This document shows positions 52,483 to 64,000 of a stretch of DNA of 64,000 nt, one piece after another. The stretch lies in NCBI GenBank assembly GCA_964057225.1, contig OZ059895.1, forward strand, positions 434,001 to 498,000, given 5' to 3'. Every line of letters begins with the position of its first letter. The first letter of the stretch is position 1. The stretch is from Auanema rhodensis. Its lineage: Eukaryota; Nematoda; Chromadorea; Rhabditida; Rhabditidae. Position numbers and translations under genes: made by a program. Below the pieces are notes generated by a model, which was not told the origin of the DNA, searched no databases, and worked only from the letters and a program-made list of their open reading frames with translations.

Positions 52483-53886
52483 GTTATGATCGTTTGAAAA
52501 TTGATGCATTAGTGTATGTTGAGTTTCCATGTACACTCAACATTGCTTCCAAAAACATTTTGACAAAAATTTTTTCGAAAAATTTCAAAATAATTTAGCA
52601 AAAAGTAGATGTTTTTAGATTTCATTTTTCAAAACAAAGACGATAGACAATGTTATTCAACGAAAAAATTAATTCTTCAGGGTGAAAATCGAGGATATAT
52701 GTGTGAACTTATATCAGTTGATATCTCGGGGCATTTTTAAGCTAGCGCAAATCTGATAACACAAATCGACGCAGCTTAAAAATCCGCATCGAATGCACTA
52801 TACTACATTGAGAAACGCTTAATACAAAAATTAGTTATGATCGTTTGAAAATTGATGCATTAGTGTATGTTGAGTTTCCATGTACACTCAACATTGCTTC
52901 CAAAAACATTTTGACAAAAATTTTTTCGAAAAATTTCAAAATAATTTAGCAAAAAGTAGATGTTTTTAGATTTCATTTTTCAAGGCAAAGACGATAGACA
53001 ATGTTATTCAACGAAAAAATTAATTCTTCAGGGTGAAAATCGAGGATATAAGTGTGAACTTATATCAGTTGATATCTCGGTGCATTTTTAAGCTAGCGCA
53101 AATCTGATAACACAGATCGACGCAGCTTAAAAATCCGCATCGAATGCACTATACTACATTGAGAAACGCTTAATATAAAAATTAGTTATGATCGTTTGAA
53201 AAATGATGCATTAGTGTATGTTGAGTTTCCATGTACACTCAACATTGCTTCCAAAAACATTTTGACAAAAATTTTTTCGAAAAATTTCAAAATAATTTAG
53301 CAAAAAGTAGATGTTTTTAGATTTCATTTTTCAAGGCAAAGACGATAGACAATGTTATTCAACGAAAAAATTAATTCTTCAGGGTGAAAATCGAGGATAT
53401 AAGTGTGAACTTATATCAGTTGATATCTCGGTGCATTTTTAAGCTAGCGCAAATCTGATAACACAGATCGACGCAGCTTAAAAATCCGCATCGAATGCAC
53501 TATACTACATTGAGAAACGCTTAATACAAAAATTAGTTATGATCGTTTGAAAAATGATGCATTAGTGTATGTTGAGTTTCCATGTACACTCAACATTGCT
53601 TCCAAAAACATTTTGACAAAAATTTTTTCGAAAAATTTCAAAATAATTTAGCAAAAAGTAGATGTTTTTAGATTCCACTTTTCAAAGCAAAGACGATGGA
53701 CAATGTTATTCAACGAAAAAATTAATTCTTCAGGGTGAAAATCGAGGATATAAGTGTGAACTTATATCAGTTGATATCTCGGTGCATTTTTAAGTTAGCG
53801 CAAATCTGATAACACAGATCGACGCAGCTTAAAAATTTGGATCGAATGCACTATACTACATTGAGAAACGCTTAATACAAAAATTA
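52483..53886 (+). repeat. Four units opening the GAAAATTGATG/GATATATG part of the array
   Basis: Units at 52483 and 52834 have GAAAATTGATG, a form not seen to the left. The 52483 unit combines CAAAAC and GATATATG with CTCGGGGC and CAAATCG and looks recombinant. The 53536 unit has CCACTTTTC and the first TTGGATCG in the window. Confidence 0.65.
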
Positions 53887-54939
53887 GTTATGATCGTTTG
53901 AAAAATGATGCATTAGTGTATGTTGAGTTTCCATGTACACTCAACATTGCTTCCAAAAACATTTTGACAAAAATTTTTTCGAAAAATTTCAAAATAATTT
54001 AGCAAAAAGTAGATGTTTTTAGATTCCATTTTTCAAGGCAGAGACAATGGACAATGTTATTCAACGAAAAAAATGATTCTTCAGGGTGAAAATCGAGGAT
54101 ATAAGTGTGAACTTATATCAGTTGATATCTCGGTGCATTTTTAAGCTAGCGCAAATATGATAACACAGATCGACGCAGCTTAAAAATCCGCATCGAATGC
54201 ACTATACTACATTGAGAAACGCTTAATACAAAAATTTGTTATGATCGTTTGAAAAATGATGCATTAGTGTATGTTGAGTTTCCATGTACACTCAACATTG
54301 CTTCCAAAAACATTTTGACAAAAATTTTTTCGAAACATTTCAAAATAATTTAGCAAAAAGTAGATGTTTTTAGATTCCTTTTTTCAAGGCAAAGACGATG
54401 GACAATGTTATTCAACGAAAAAATTAATTCTTCAGGGTGAAAATCGAGGATATAAGTGTGAACTTATATCAGTTGATATCTCGGTGCATTTTTAAGCTAG
54501 CGCAAATCTGATAACACAAATCGACGCAACTTAAAAATCCGCATCGAATGCACTATACTACATTGAGAAACGCTTAATACAAAAATTAGTTATGATCGTT
54601 TGAAAAATGATGCATTAGTGTATGTTGAGTTTCCATGTACACTCAACATTGCTTCCAAAAACATTTTGACAAAAATTTTTTCGAAAAATTTCAAAATAAT
54701 TTAGCAAAAAGTAGATGTTTTTAGATTCCTTTTTTCAAGGCAAAGACGATGGACAATGTTATTCAACGAAAAAATTAATTCTTCAGGGTGAAAATCGAGG
54801 ATATAAGTGTGAACTTATATCAGTTGATATCTCGGTGCATTTTTAAGCTAGCGCAAATCTGATAACACAGATCGACGCAGCTTAAAAATCCGCATCGAAT
54901 GCACTATACTACATTGAGAAACGCTTAATACAAAAATTA
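53887..54939 (+). repeat. Three units with GCAGAGACAATGG and CAAGG types
   Basis: The unit at 53887 is the CAATGG/GAAAAAAATG/AAATATG type with a new GCAGAG change. It is followed by CAAGG units ending CAAATCG (with GCAACTT) and CAGATCG. The same string returns at 58804-59856. Confidence 0.65.
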
Positions 54940-56067
54940 GTTATGATCGTTTGAAAATTGATGCATTAGTGTATGTTGAGTTTCCATGTACACTCAACAT
55001 TGCTTCCAAAAACATTTTGACAAAAATTTTTTCGAAAAATTTCAAAATAATTTAGCAAAAAGTAGATGTTTTTAGATTTCATTTTTCAAAACAAAGACGA
55101 TAGACAATGTTATTCAACGAAAAAATTAATTCTTCAGGGTGAAAATCGAGGATATATGTGTGAACTTATATCAGTTGATATCTCGGTGCATTTTTAAGTT
55201 AGCGCAAATCTGATAACACAAATCGACGCAGCTTAAAAATCCGCATCGAATGCACTATACTACATTGAGAAACGCTTAATACAAAAATTAGTTATGATCG
55301 TTTGAAAAATGATGCAATAGTGTATGTTGAGTTTCCATGTACACTCAACATTGCTTCCAAAAACATTTTGACAAAAATTTTTTCGAAAAATTTCAAAATA
55401 ATTTAGCAAAAAGTAGATGTTTTTAGATTTCATTTTTCAAAACAAAGACGATAGACAATGTTATTCAACGAAAAAATTAATTCTTCAGGGTGAAAATCGA
55501 GGATATATGTGTGAACTTATATCAGTTGATATCTCGGTGCATTTTTAAGCTAGCGCAAATCTGATAACACAGATCGACGCAGCTTAAAAATCCGCATCGA
55601 ATGCACTATACTACATTGAGAAACGCTTAATACAAAAATTAGTTATGATCGTTTGAAAATTGATGCATTAGTGTATGTTGAGTTTCCATGTACACTCAAC
55701 ATTGCTTCCAAAAACATTTTGACAAAAATTTTTTCGAAAAATTTCAAAATAATTTAGCAAAAAGTAGATGTTTTTAGATTTCATTTTTCAAAACAAAGAC
55801 GATAGACAATGTTATTCAACGAAAAAATTAATTCTTCAGGGTGAAAATCGAGGATATATGTGTGAACTTATATCAGTTGATATCTCGGTGCATTTTTAAG
55901 TTAGCGCAAATCTGATAACACAAATCGACGCAGCTTAAAAATCCGCATCGAATGCACTATACTACATTGAGAAACGCTTAATACAAAAATTAGTTATGAT
56001 CGTTTGAAAAATGATGCAATAGTGTATGTTGAGTTTCCATGTACACTCAACATTGCTTCCAAAAACA

Positions 56068-56072
56068 TTTTT
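56068..56072 (+). other. One-base T insertion in unit 55993-56344 (352 bp)
   Basis: ACATTTTTGAC replaces the usual ACATTTTGAC. This is the first of only four length changes in the 173 complete units of the right block. The others are at 56420-56424, 57825-57829 and 60634-60638. All four sit in GCAATAG units, and three of the four also have GACAAAAC. Confidence 0.9.
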
Positions 56073-56419
56073 GACAAAACTTTTTTCGAAACATTTCAAA
56101 ATAATTTAGCAAAAAGTAGATGTTTTTAGATTTCATTTTTCAAGGCAAAAACGATAGACAATGTTATTCAACGAAAAAATTAATTCTTCAGGGTGAAAAT
56201 CGAGGATATATGTGTGAACTTATATCAGTTGATATCTCGGTGCATTTTTAAGTTAGCGCAAATCTGATAACACAAATCGACGCAGCTTAAAAATCCGCAT
56301 CGAATGCACTATACTACATTGAGAAACGCTTAATACAAAAATTAGTTATGATCGTTTGAAAAATGATGCAATAGTGTATGTTGAGTTTCCATGTACACTC
56401 AACATTGCTTCCAAAAACA

Positions 56420-56424
56420 TTTTT
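56420..56424 (+). other. One-base T insertion in unit 56345-56696 (352 bp)
   Basis: This is the same extra T as at 56068, but followed by GACAAAAATT rather than GACAAAACTT. The insertion therefore sits on two backgrounds, which suggests exchange within the unit after it arose. Confidence 0.9.
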
Positions 56425-57824
56425 GACAAAAATTTTTTCGAAAAATTTCAAAATAATTTAGCAAAAAGTAGATGTTTTTAGATTTCATTTTTCAAAACAA
56501 AGACGATAGACAATGTTATTCAACGAAAAAATTAATTCTTCAGGGTGAAAATCGAGGATATATGTGTGAACTTATATCAGTTGATATCTCGGTGCATTTT
56601 TAAGTTAGCGCAAATCTGATAACACAGATCGACGCAGCTTAAAAATCCGCATCGAATGCACTATACTACATTGAGAAACGCTTAATACAAAAATTAGTTA
56701 TGATCGTTTGAAAATTGATGCATTAGTGTATGTTGAGTTTCCATGTACACTCAACATTGCTTCCAAAAACATTTTGACAAAAATTTTTTCGAAAAATTTC
56801 AAAATAATTTAGCAAAAAGTAGATGTTTTTAGATTTCATTTTTCAAAACAAAGACGATAGACAATGTTATTCAACGAAAAAATTAATTCTTCAGGGTGAA
56901 AATCGAGGATATATGTGTGAACTTATATCAGTTGATATCTCGGTGCATTTTTAAGTTAGCGCAAATCTGATAACACAAATCGACGCAGCTTAAAAATCCG
57001 CATCGAATGCACTATACTACATTGAGAAACGCTTAATACAAAAATTAGTTATGATCGTTTGAAAAATGATGCAATAGTGTATGTTGAGTTTCCATGTACA
57101 CTCAACATTGCTTCCAAAAACATTTTGACAAAAATTTTTTCGAAAAATTTCAAAATAATTTAGCAAAAAGTAGATGTTTTTAGATTTCATTTTTCAAAAC
57201 AAAGACGATAGACAATGTTATTCAACGAAAAAATTAATTCTTCAGGGTGAAAATCGAGGATATATGTGTGAACTTATATCAGTTGATATCTCGGTGCATT
57301 TTTAAGCTAGCGCAAATCTGATAACACAGATCGACGCAGCTTAAAAATCCGCATCGAATGCACTATACTACATTGAGAAACGCTTAATACAAAAATTAGT
57401 TATGATCGTTTGAAAATTGATGCATTAGTGTATGTTGAGTTTCCATGTACACTCAACATTGCTTCCAAAAACATTTTGACAAAAATTTTTTCGAAAAATT
57501 TCAAAATAATTTAGCAAAAAGTAGATGTTTTTAGATTTCATTTTTCAAAACAAAGACGATAGACAATGTTATTCAACGAAAAAATTAATTCTTCAGGGTG
57601 AAAATCGAGGATATATGTGTGAACTTATATCAGTTGATATCTCGGTGCATTTTTAAGTTAGCGCAAATCTGATAACACAAATCGACGCAGCTTAAAAATC
57701 CGCATCGAATGCACTATACTACATTGAGAAACGCTTAATACAAAAATTAGTTATGATCGTTTGAAAAATGATGCAATAGTGTATGTTGAGTTTCCATGTA
57801 CACTCAACATTGCTTCCAAAAACA

Positions 57825-57829
57825 TTTTT
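57825..57829 (+). other. One-base T insertion in unit 57750-58101 (352 bp)
   Basis: This is the same insertion, on the GCAATAG/GACAAAAC background with GGCAAAAACGATAG, matching the 55993 unit in its first half. The second half differs (GATATAAG and AAGCTAG here, GATATATG and AAGTTAG there). Confidence 0.9.
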
Positions 57830-58101
57830 GACAAAACTTTTTTCGAAACATTTCAAAATAATTTAGCAAAAAGTAGATGTTTTTAGATTTCATTTTTCAA
57901 GGCAAAAACGATAGACAATGTTATTCAACGAAAAAATTAATTCTTCAGGGTGAAAATCGAGGATATAAGTGTGAACTTATATCAGTTGATATCTCGGTGC
58001 ATTTTTAAGCTAGCGCAAATCTGATAACACAGATCGACGCAGCTTAAAAATCCGCATCGAATGCACTATACTACATTGAGAAACGCTTAATACAAAAATT
58101 A

Positions 58102-61100
58102 GTTATGATCGTTTGAAAAATGATGCATTAGTGTATGTTGAGTTTCCATGTACACTCAACATTGCTTCCAAAAACATTTTGACAAAAATTTTTTTGAAAA
58201 ATTTCAAAATAATTTAGCAAAAAGTAGATGTTTTCAGATTCCATTTTTCAAAGCAAAGACGATGGACAATGTTATTCAACGAAAAAATTAATTCTTCAGG
58301 GTGAAAATCGAGGATATAAGTGTGAACTTATATCAGTTGATATCTCGGTGCATTTTTAAGTTAGCGCAAATCTGATAACACAGATCGACGCAGCTTAAAA
58401 ATTTGGATCGAATGCACTATACTACATTGAGAAACGCTTAATACAAAAATTAGTTATGATCGTTTGAAAAATGATGCATTAGTGTATGTTGAGTTTCCAT
58501 GTACACTCAACATTGCTTCCAAAAACATTTTGACAAAAATTTTTTCGAAAAATTTCAAAATAATTTAGCAAAAAGTAGATGTTTTTAGATTCCATTTTTC
58601 AAGGCAGAGACAATGGACAATGTTATTCAACGAAAAAAATGATTCTTCAGGGTGAAAATCGAGGATATAAGTGTGAACTTATATCAGTTGATATCTCGGT
58701 GCATTTTTAAGTTAGCGCAAATCTGATAACACAGATCGACGCAGCTTAAAAATTTGGATCGAATGCACTATACTACATTGAGAAACGCTTAATACAAAAA
58801 TTAGTTATGATCGTTTGAAAAATGATGCATTAGTGTATGTTGAGTTTCCATGTACACTCAACATTGCTTCCAAAAACATTTTGACAAAAATTTTTTCGAA
58901 AAATTTCAAAATAATTTAGCAAAAAGTAGATGTTTTTAGATTCCATTTTTCAAGGCAGAGACAATGGACAATGTTATTCAACGAAAAAAATGATTCTTCA
59001 GGGTGAAAATCGAGGATATAAGTGTGAACTTATATCAGTTGATATCTCGGTGCATTTTTAAGCTAGCGCAAATATGATAACACAGATCGACGCAGCTTAA
59101 AAATCCGCATCGAATGCACTATACTACATTGAGAAACGCTTAATACAAAAATTTGTTATGATCGTTTGAAAAATGATGCATTAGTGTATGTTGAGTTTCC
59201 ATGTACACTCAACATTGCTTCCAAAAACATTTTGACAAAAATTTTTTCGAAACATTTCAAAATAATTTAGCAAAAAGTAGATGTTTTTAGATTCCTTTTT
59301 TCAAGGCAAAGACGATGGACAATGTTATTCAACGAAAAAATTAATTCTTCAGGGTGAAAATCGAGGATATAAGTGTGAACTTATATCAGTTGATATCTCG
59401 GTGCATTTTTAAGCTAGCGCAAATCTGATAACACAAATCGACGCAGCTTAAAAATCCGCATCGAATGCACTATACTACATTGAGAAACGCTTAATACAAA
59501 AATTAGTTATGATCGTTTGAAAAATGATGCATTAGTGTATGTTGAGTTTCCATGTACACTCAACATTGCTTCCAAAAACATTTTGACAAAAATTTTTTCG
59601 AAAAATTTCAAAATAATTTAGCAAAAAGTAGATGTTTTTAGATTCCTTTTTTCAAGGCAAAGACGATGGACAATGTTATTCAACGAAAAAATTAATTCTT
59701 CAGGGTGAAAATCGAGGATATAAGTGTGAACTTATATCAGTTGATATCTCGGTGCATTTTTAAGCTAGCGCAAATCTGATAACACAGATCGACGCAGCTT
59801 AAAAATCCGCATCGAATGCACTATACTACATTGAGAAACGCTTAATACAAAAATTAGTTATGATCGTTTGAAAATTGATGCATTAGTGTATGTTGAGTTT
59901 CCATGTACACTCAACATTGCTTCCAAAAACATTTTGACAAAAATTTTTTCGAAACATTTCAAAATAATTTAGCAAAAAGTAGATGTTTTTAGATTCCTTT
60001 TTTCAAGGCAAAGACGATGGACAATGTTATTCAACGAAAAAATTAATTCTTCAGGGTGAAAATCGAGGATATAAGTGTGAACTTATATCAGTTGATATCT
60101 CGGTGCATTTTTAAGCTAGCGCAAATCTGATAACACAGATCGACGCAGCTTAAAAATCCGCATCGAATGCACTATACTACATTGAGAAACGCTTAATACA
60201 AAAATTAGTTATGATCGTTTGAAAATTGATGCATTAGTGTATGTTGAGTTTCCATGTACACTCAACATTGCTTCCAAAAACATTTTGACAAAAATTTTTT
60301 CGAAAAATTTCAAAATAATTTAGCAAAAAGTAGATGTTTTTAGATTTCATTTTTCAAAACAAAGACGATAGACAATGTTATTCAACGAAAAAATTAATTC
60401 TTCAGGGTGAAAATCGAGGATATATGTGTGAACTTATATCAGTTGATATCTCGGTGCATTTTTAAGTTAGCGCAAATCTGATAACACAAATCGACGCAGC
60501 TTAAAAATCCGCATCGAATGCACTATACTACATTGAGAAACGCTTAATACAAAAATTAGTTATGATCGTTTGAAAAATGATGCAATAGTGTATGTTGAGT
60601 TTCCATGTACACTCAACATTGCTTCCAAAAACATTTTTGACAAAACTTTTTTCGAAACATTTCAAAATAATTTAGCAAAAAGTAGATGTTTTTAGATTCC
60701 TTTTTTCAAGGCAAAGACGATGGACAATGTTATTCAACGAAAAAATTAATTCTTCAGGGAGAAAATCGAGGATATAAGTGTGAACTTATATCAGTTGATA
60801 TCTCGGGGCATTTTTAAGCTAGCGCAAATCTGATAACACAAATCGACGCAGCTTAAAAATCCGCATCGAATGCACTATACTACATTGAGAAACGCTTAAT
60901 ATAAAAATTAGTTATGATCGTTTGAAAAATGATGCATTAGTGTATGTTGAGTTTCCATGTACACTCAACATTGCTTCCAAAAACATTTTGACAAAAATTT
61001 TTTCGAAAAATTTCAAAATAATTTAGCAAAAAGTAGATGTTTTTAGATTTCATTTTTCAAGGCAAAGACGATAGACAATGTTATTCAACGAAAAAATTAA

Positions 61101-63718
61101 TTCTTCAGGGTGAAAATCGAGGATATAAGTGTGAACTTATATCAGTTGATATCTCGGTGCATTTTTAAGCTAGCGCAAATCTGATAACACAGATCGACGC
61201 AGCTTAAAAATCCGCATCGAATGCACTATACTACATTGAGAAACGCTTAATACAAAAATTAGTTATGATCGTTTGAAAAATGATGCATTAGTGTATGTTG
61301 AGTTTCCATGTACACTCAACATTGCTTCCAAAAACATTTTGACAAAAATTTTTTTGAAAAATTTCAAAATAATTTAGCAAAAAGTAGATGTTTTTAGATT
61401 CCATTTTTCAAAGCAAAGACGATGGACAATGTTATTCAACGAAAAAATTAATTCTTCAGGGTGAAAATCGAGGATATAAGTGTGAACTTATATCAGTTGA
61501 TATCTCGGTGCATTTTTAAGTTAGCGCAAATCTGATAACACAGATCGACGCAGCTTAAAAATTTGGATCGAATGCACTATACTACATTGAGAAACGCTTA
61601 ATACAAAAATTAGTTATGATCGTTTGAAAAATGATGCATTAGTGTATGTTGAGTTTCCATGTACACTCAACATTGCTTCCAAAAACATTTTGACAAAAAT
61701 TTTTTCGAAAAATTTCAAAATAATTTAGCAAAAAGTAGATGTTTTTAGATTCCATTTTTCAAAACAGAGACAATGGACAATGTTATTCAACGAAAAAAAT
61801 GATTCTTCAGGGTGAAAATCGAGGATATAAGTGTGAACTTATATCAGTTGATATCTCGGTGCATTTTTAAGCTAGCGCAAATATGATAACACAGATCGAC
61901 GCAGCTTAAAAATCCGCATCGAATGCACTATACTACATTGAGAAACGCTTAATACAAAAATTTGTTATGATCGTTTGAAAAATGATGCATTAGTGTATGT
62001 TGAGTTTCCATGTACACTCAACATTGCTTCCAAAAACATTTTGACAAAAATTTTTTCGAAAAATTTCAAAATAATTTAGCAAAAAGTAGATGTTTTTAGA
62101 TTCCATTTTTCAAAACAGAGACAATGGACAATGTTATTCAACGAAAAAAATGATTCTTCAGGGTGAAAATCGAGGATATAAGTGTGAACTTATATCAGTT
62201 GATATCTCGGTGCATTTTTAAGCTAGCGCAAATCTGATAACACAGATCGACGCAGCTTAAAAATCCGCATCGAATGCACTATACTACATTGAGAAACGCT
62301 TAATACAAAAATTAGTTATGATCGTTTGAAAAATGATGCATTAGTGTATGTTGAGTTTCCATGTACACTCAACATTGCTTCCAAAAACATTTTGACAAAA
62401 ATTTTTTCGAAAAATTTCAAAATAATTTAGCAAAAAGTAGATGTTTTTAGATTTCATTTTTCAAAACAAAGACGATAGACAATGTTATTCAACGAAAAAA
62501 TTAATTCTTCAGGGTGAAAATCGAGGATATATGTGTGAACTTATATCAGTTGATATCTCGGTGCATTTTTAAGTTAGCGCAAATCTGATAACACAAATCG
62601 ACGCAGCTTAAAAATCCGCATCGAATGCACTATACTACATTGAGAAACGCTTAATACAAAAATTAGTTATGATCGTTTGAAAAATGATGCAATAGTGTAT
62701 GTTGAGTTTCCATGTACACTCAACATTGCTTCCAAAAACATTTTGACAAAAATTTTTTCGAAAAATTTCAAAATAATTTAGCAAAAAGTAGATGTTTTTA
62801 GATTTCATTTTTCAAAACAAAGACGATAGACAATGTTATTCAACGAAAAAATTAATTCTTCAGGGTGAAAATCGAGGATATATGTGTGAACTTATATCAG
62901 TTGATATCTCGGTGCATTTTTAAGTTAGCGCAAATCTGATAACACAGATCGACGCAGCTTAAAAATTTGGATCGAATGCACTATACTACATTGAGAAACG
63001 CTTAATACAAAAATTAGTTATGATCGTTTGAAAAATGATGCATTAGTGTATGTTGAGTTTCCATGTACACTCAACATTGCTTCCAAAAACATTTTGACAA
63101 AAATTTTTTCGAAAAATTTCAAAATAATTTAGCAAAAAGTAGATGTTTTTAGATTCCTTTTTTCAAGGCAAAGACGATGGACAATGTTATTCAACGAAAA
63201 AATTAATTCTTCAGGGAGAAAATCGAGGATATAAGTGTGAACTTATATCAGTTGATATCTCGGGGCATTTTTAAGCTAGCGCAAATCTGATAACACAAAT
63301 CGACGCAGCTTAAAAATCCGCATCGAATGCACTATACTACATTGAGAAACGCTTAATACAAAAATTAGTTATGATCGTTTGAAAAATGATGCATTAGTGT
63401 ATGTTGAGTTTCCATGTACACTCAACATTGCTTCCAAAAACATTTTGACAAAAATTTTTTCGAAAAATTTCAAAATAATTTAGCAAAAAGTAGATGTTTT
63501 TAGATTCCATTTTTCAAGGCAGAGACAATGGACAATGTTATTCAACGAAAAAAATGATTCTTCAGGGTGAAAATCGAGGATATAAGTGTGAACTTATATC
63601 AGTTGATATCTCGGTGCATTTTTAAGCTAGCGCAAATATGATAACACAGATCGACGCAGCTTAAAAATCCGCATCGAATGCACTATACTACATTGAGAAA
63701 CGCTTAATACAAAAATTT
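58102..63718 (+). repeat. Sixteen units with TTGGATCG and GCAGAG types
   Basis: Units at 58453 and 58804 are tandem copies of the GCAGAGACAATGG type. The string 58804-60558 parallels 53887-55290. At 61613 and 61964 the type has drifted to CAAAACAGAG. The unit at 60559 has the extra T with GGGAGAAA and CTCGGGGC. The unit at 62666 joins a GCAATAG/GATATATG front to a TTGGATCG end. The block is a patchwork without one dominant period. Confidence 0.7.
60634..60638 (+). other. One-base T insertion in unit 60559-60910 (352 bp)
   Basis: This is the last of the four identical insertions. Its unit continues with CAAGG, GGGAGAAA and CTCGGGGC, unlike the three other carriers, so the inserted T has been moved onto another unit background. 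Confidence 0.9.
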
Positions 63719-64000
63719 GTTATGATCGTTTGAAAAATGATGCATTAGTGTATGTTGAGTTTCCATGTACACTCAACATTGCTTCCAAAAACATTTTGAC
63801 AAAAATTTTTTCGAAACATTTCAAAATAATTTAGCAAAAAGTAGATGTTTTTAGATTCCTTTTTTCAAGGCAAAGACGATGGACAATGTTATTCAACGAA
63901 AAAATTAATTCTTCAGGGTGAAAATCGAGGATATAAGTGTGAACTTATATCAGTTGATATCTCGGTGCATTTTTAAGCTAGCGCAAATCTGATAACACAA
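63719..64000 (+). repeat. Partial terminal unit cut by the window edge
   Basis: The last 282 bp are unit positions 1-282 of a CGAAAC/CAAGG unit that ends in ACACAA, just before the CAAATCG or CAGATCG site could be fully read. The array clearly continues past the window. Confidence 0.9.

Larger units (their letters stand above)
54940..58101 (+). repeat. Dimeric GAAAATTGATG/GCAATAG repeat, with an extra unit
   Basis: Units alternate between GAAAATTGATG and GCAATAG forms (54940, 55291, 55642, 55993, an extra GCAATAG unit at 56345, then 56697, 57048, 57399, 57750). Eight of the nine carry GATATATG, which mismatches the short dyad (57750 has GATATAAG), and most carry CAAAACAAAGACGATAG. Three of the nine are 352 bp because of one extra T. 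Confidence 0.8.
1..64000. repeat. 351-bp AT-rich satellite DNA array filling the window
   Basis: Every part of the window is a copy of one 351-bp unit, and both edges cut through units, so the array continues on both sides. Copies are head to tail within each of two blocks of opposite orientation. Neighbouring copies differ at only a few positions, almost all substitutions, and the same variants recur in many combinations, as expected from unequal exchange and gene conversion. G+C is about 31% by hand count of one unit. No transposon, gene or unique sequence interrupts it. The structure fits a centromeric or pericentromeric satellite of a eukaryote, possibly an insect; the host is not identifiable from sequence alone. 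Cutters with one site in most units include NsiI (ATGCAT, unit 22-27), BsrGI (TGTACA, unit 48-53) and EcoRV (GATATC, unit 238-243). Confidence 0.97.
2992..64000 (+). repeat. Right block: 173 complete satellite units plus a partial one
   Basis: Units run head to tail from 2992. Their starts follow a strict 351-bp ladder, apart from four units with one extra T, up to the unit at 63719, which the window edge cuts at 64000. Main variable sites, in unit order, are: GTTATGATC or GTTTTGATC; GCATTAG or GCAATAG; CGAAACATTT, CGAAAAATTT or TGAAAAATTT; the spacer forms T7-GAGG, CAAGG, CAAAGC and CAAAAC; GATGG, GATAG or CAATGG; GGGTGAAA or GGGAGAAA; GATATAAG or GATATATG; CTCGGTGC or CTCGGGGC; AAGCTAG, AAGTTAG or AAGATAG; CAGATCG or CAAATCG; CCGCATCG, TCGGATCG, TTGGATCG or TCGCATCG; and TAATAC, CAATAC or TTATAC. 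Long-range order comes from recurring strings of these variants. Confidence 0.97.

Noticed and set aside
2992-64000. CRISPR array
   Set aside because: There are no short repeats separated by unique spacers; the whole 351-bp unit is repeated, spacer included.

Overview
The whole 64 kb window is one uninterrupted satellite DNA array. I see no gene, RNA gene, transposon, microsatellite or unique sequence anywhere in it. The repeat unit is 351 bp and about 31% G+C (hand count on the unit at 3343-3693). It occurs as about 8.5 copies in one orientation (1-2991) and then about 173.8 copies in the opposite orientation (2992-64000). Below, 'unit position' means the unit read on the + strand of the right block, starting at GTTATGATCG, so unit k starts at 2992+351*(k-1), shifted by the few 1-bp insertions noted. 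Unit length is extremely constant: start-to-start bookkeeping from 2992 to 63719 needs exactly 173 units of 351 bp plus 4 bp, and I find exactly four 352-bp units, all with the same extra T. Nearly all variation is by substitution.

The window suggests a eukaryotic centromeric or pericentromeric satellite. AT-rich units of about 350 bp with internal dyads and array inversions are familiar from insects such as tenebrionid beetles, but I do not recognise this sequence as a named satellite and cannot assign a species.

Layout: 1-2991, left block, inverted relative to the rest, with its own trimeric pattern. 2989-2992, inversion point, flanked by perfect 49-bp arms. 2992-20541, units rich in the T7-GAGG type, arranged as near-copies, dimers and hexamers. 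20542-26157, pentamer and tetramer higher-order repeats. 26158-41601, mosaic units with a 6-unit block repeated 14 units apart and two 3-unit tandem duplications. 41602-52482, an 8-unit duplication in which unit types from the left part of the array reappear. 52483-64000, a GATATATG-marked subfamily arranged as dimers, which includes all four 352-bp units.

The unit carries three dyad elements: a 9-bp stem/10-nt loop at unit positions 34-61, a 9-bp stem/4-nt loop at 212-233, and a 51-nt imperfect palindrome at 251-301 with 19 paired positions. It also has a partial match to the CENP-B box. Together with the length constancy this fits a structural role at a centromere or in heterochromatin; that role is inference. 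Short open frames of 65-76 codons recur because the repeat recurs and are not genes.
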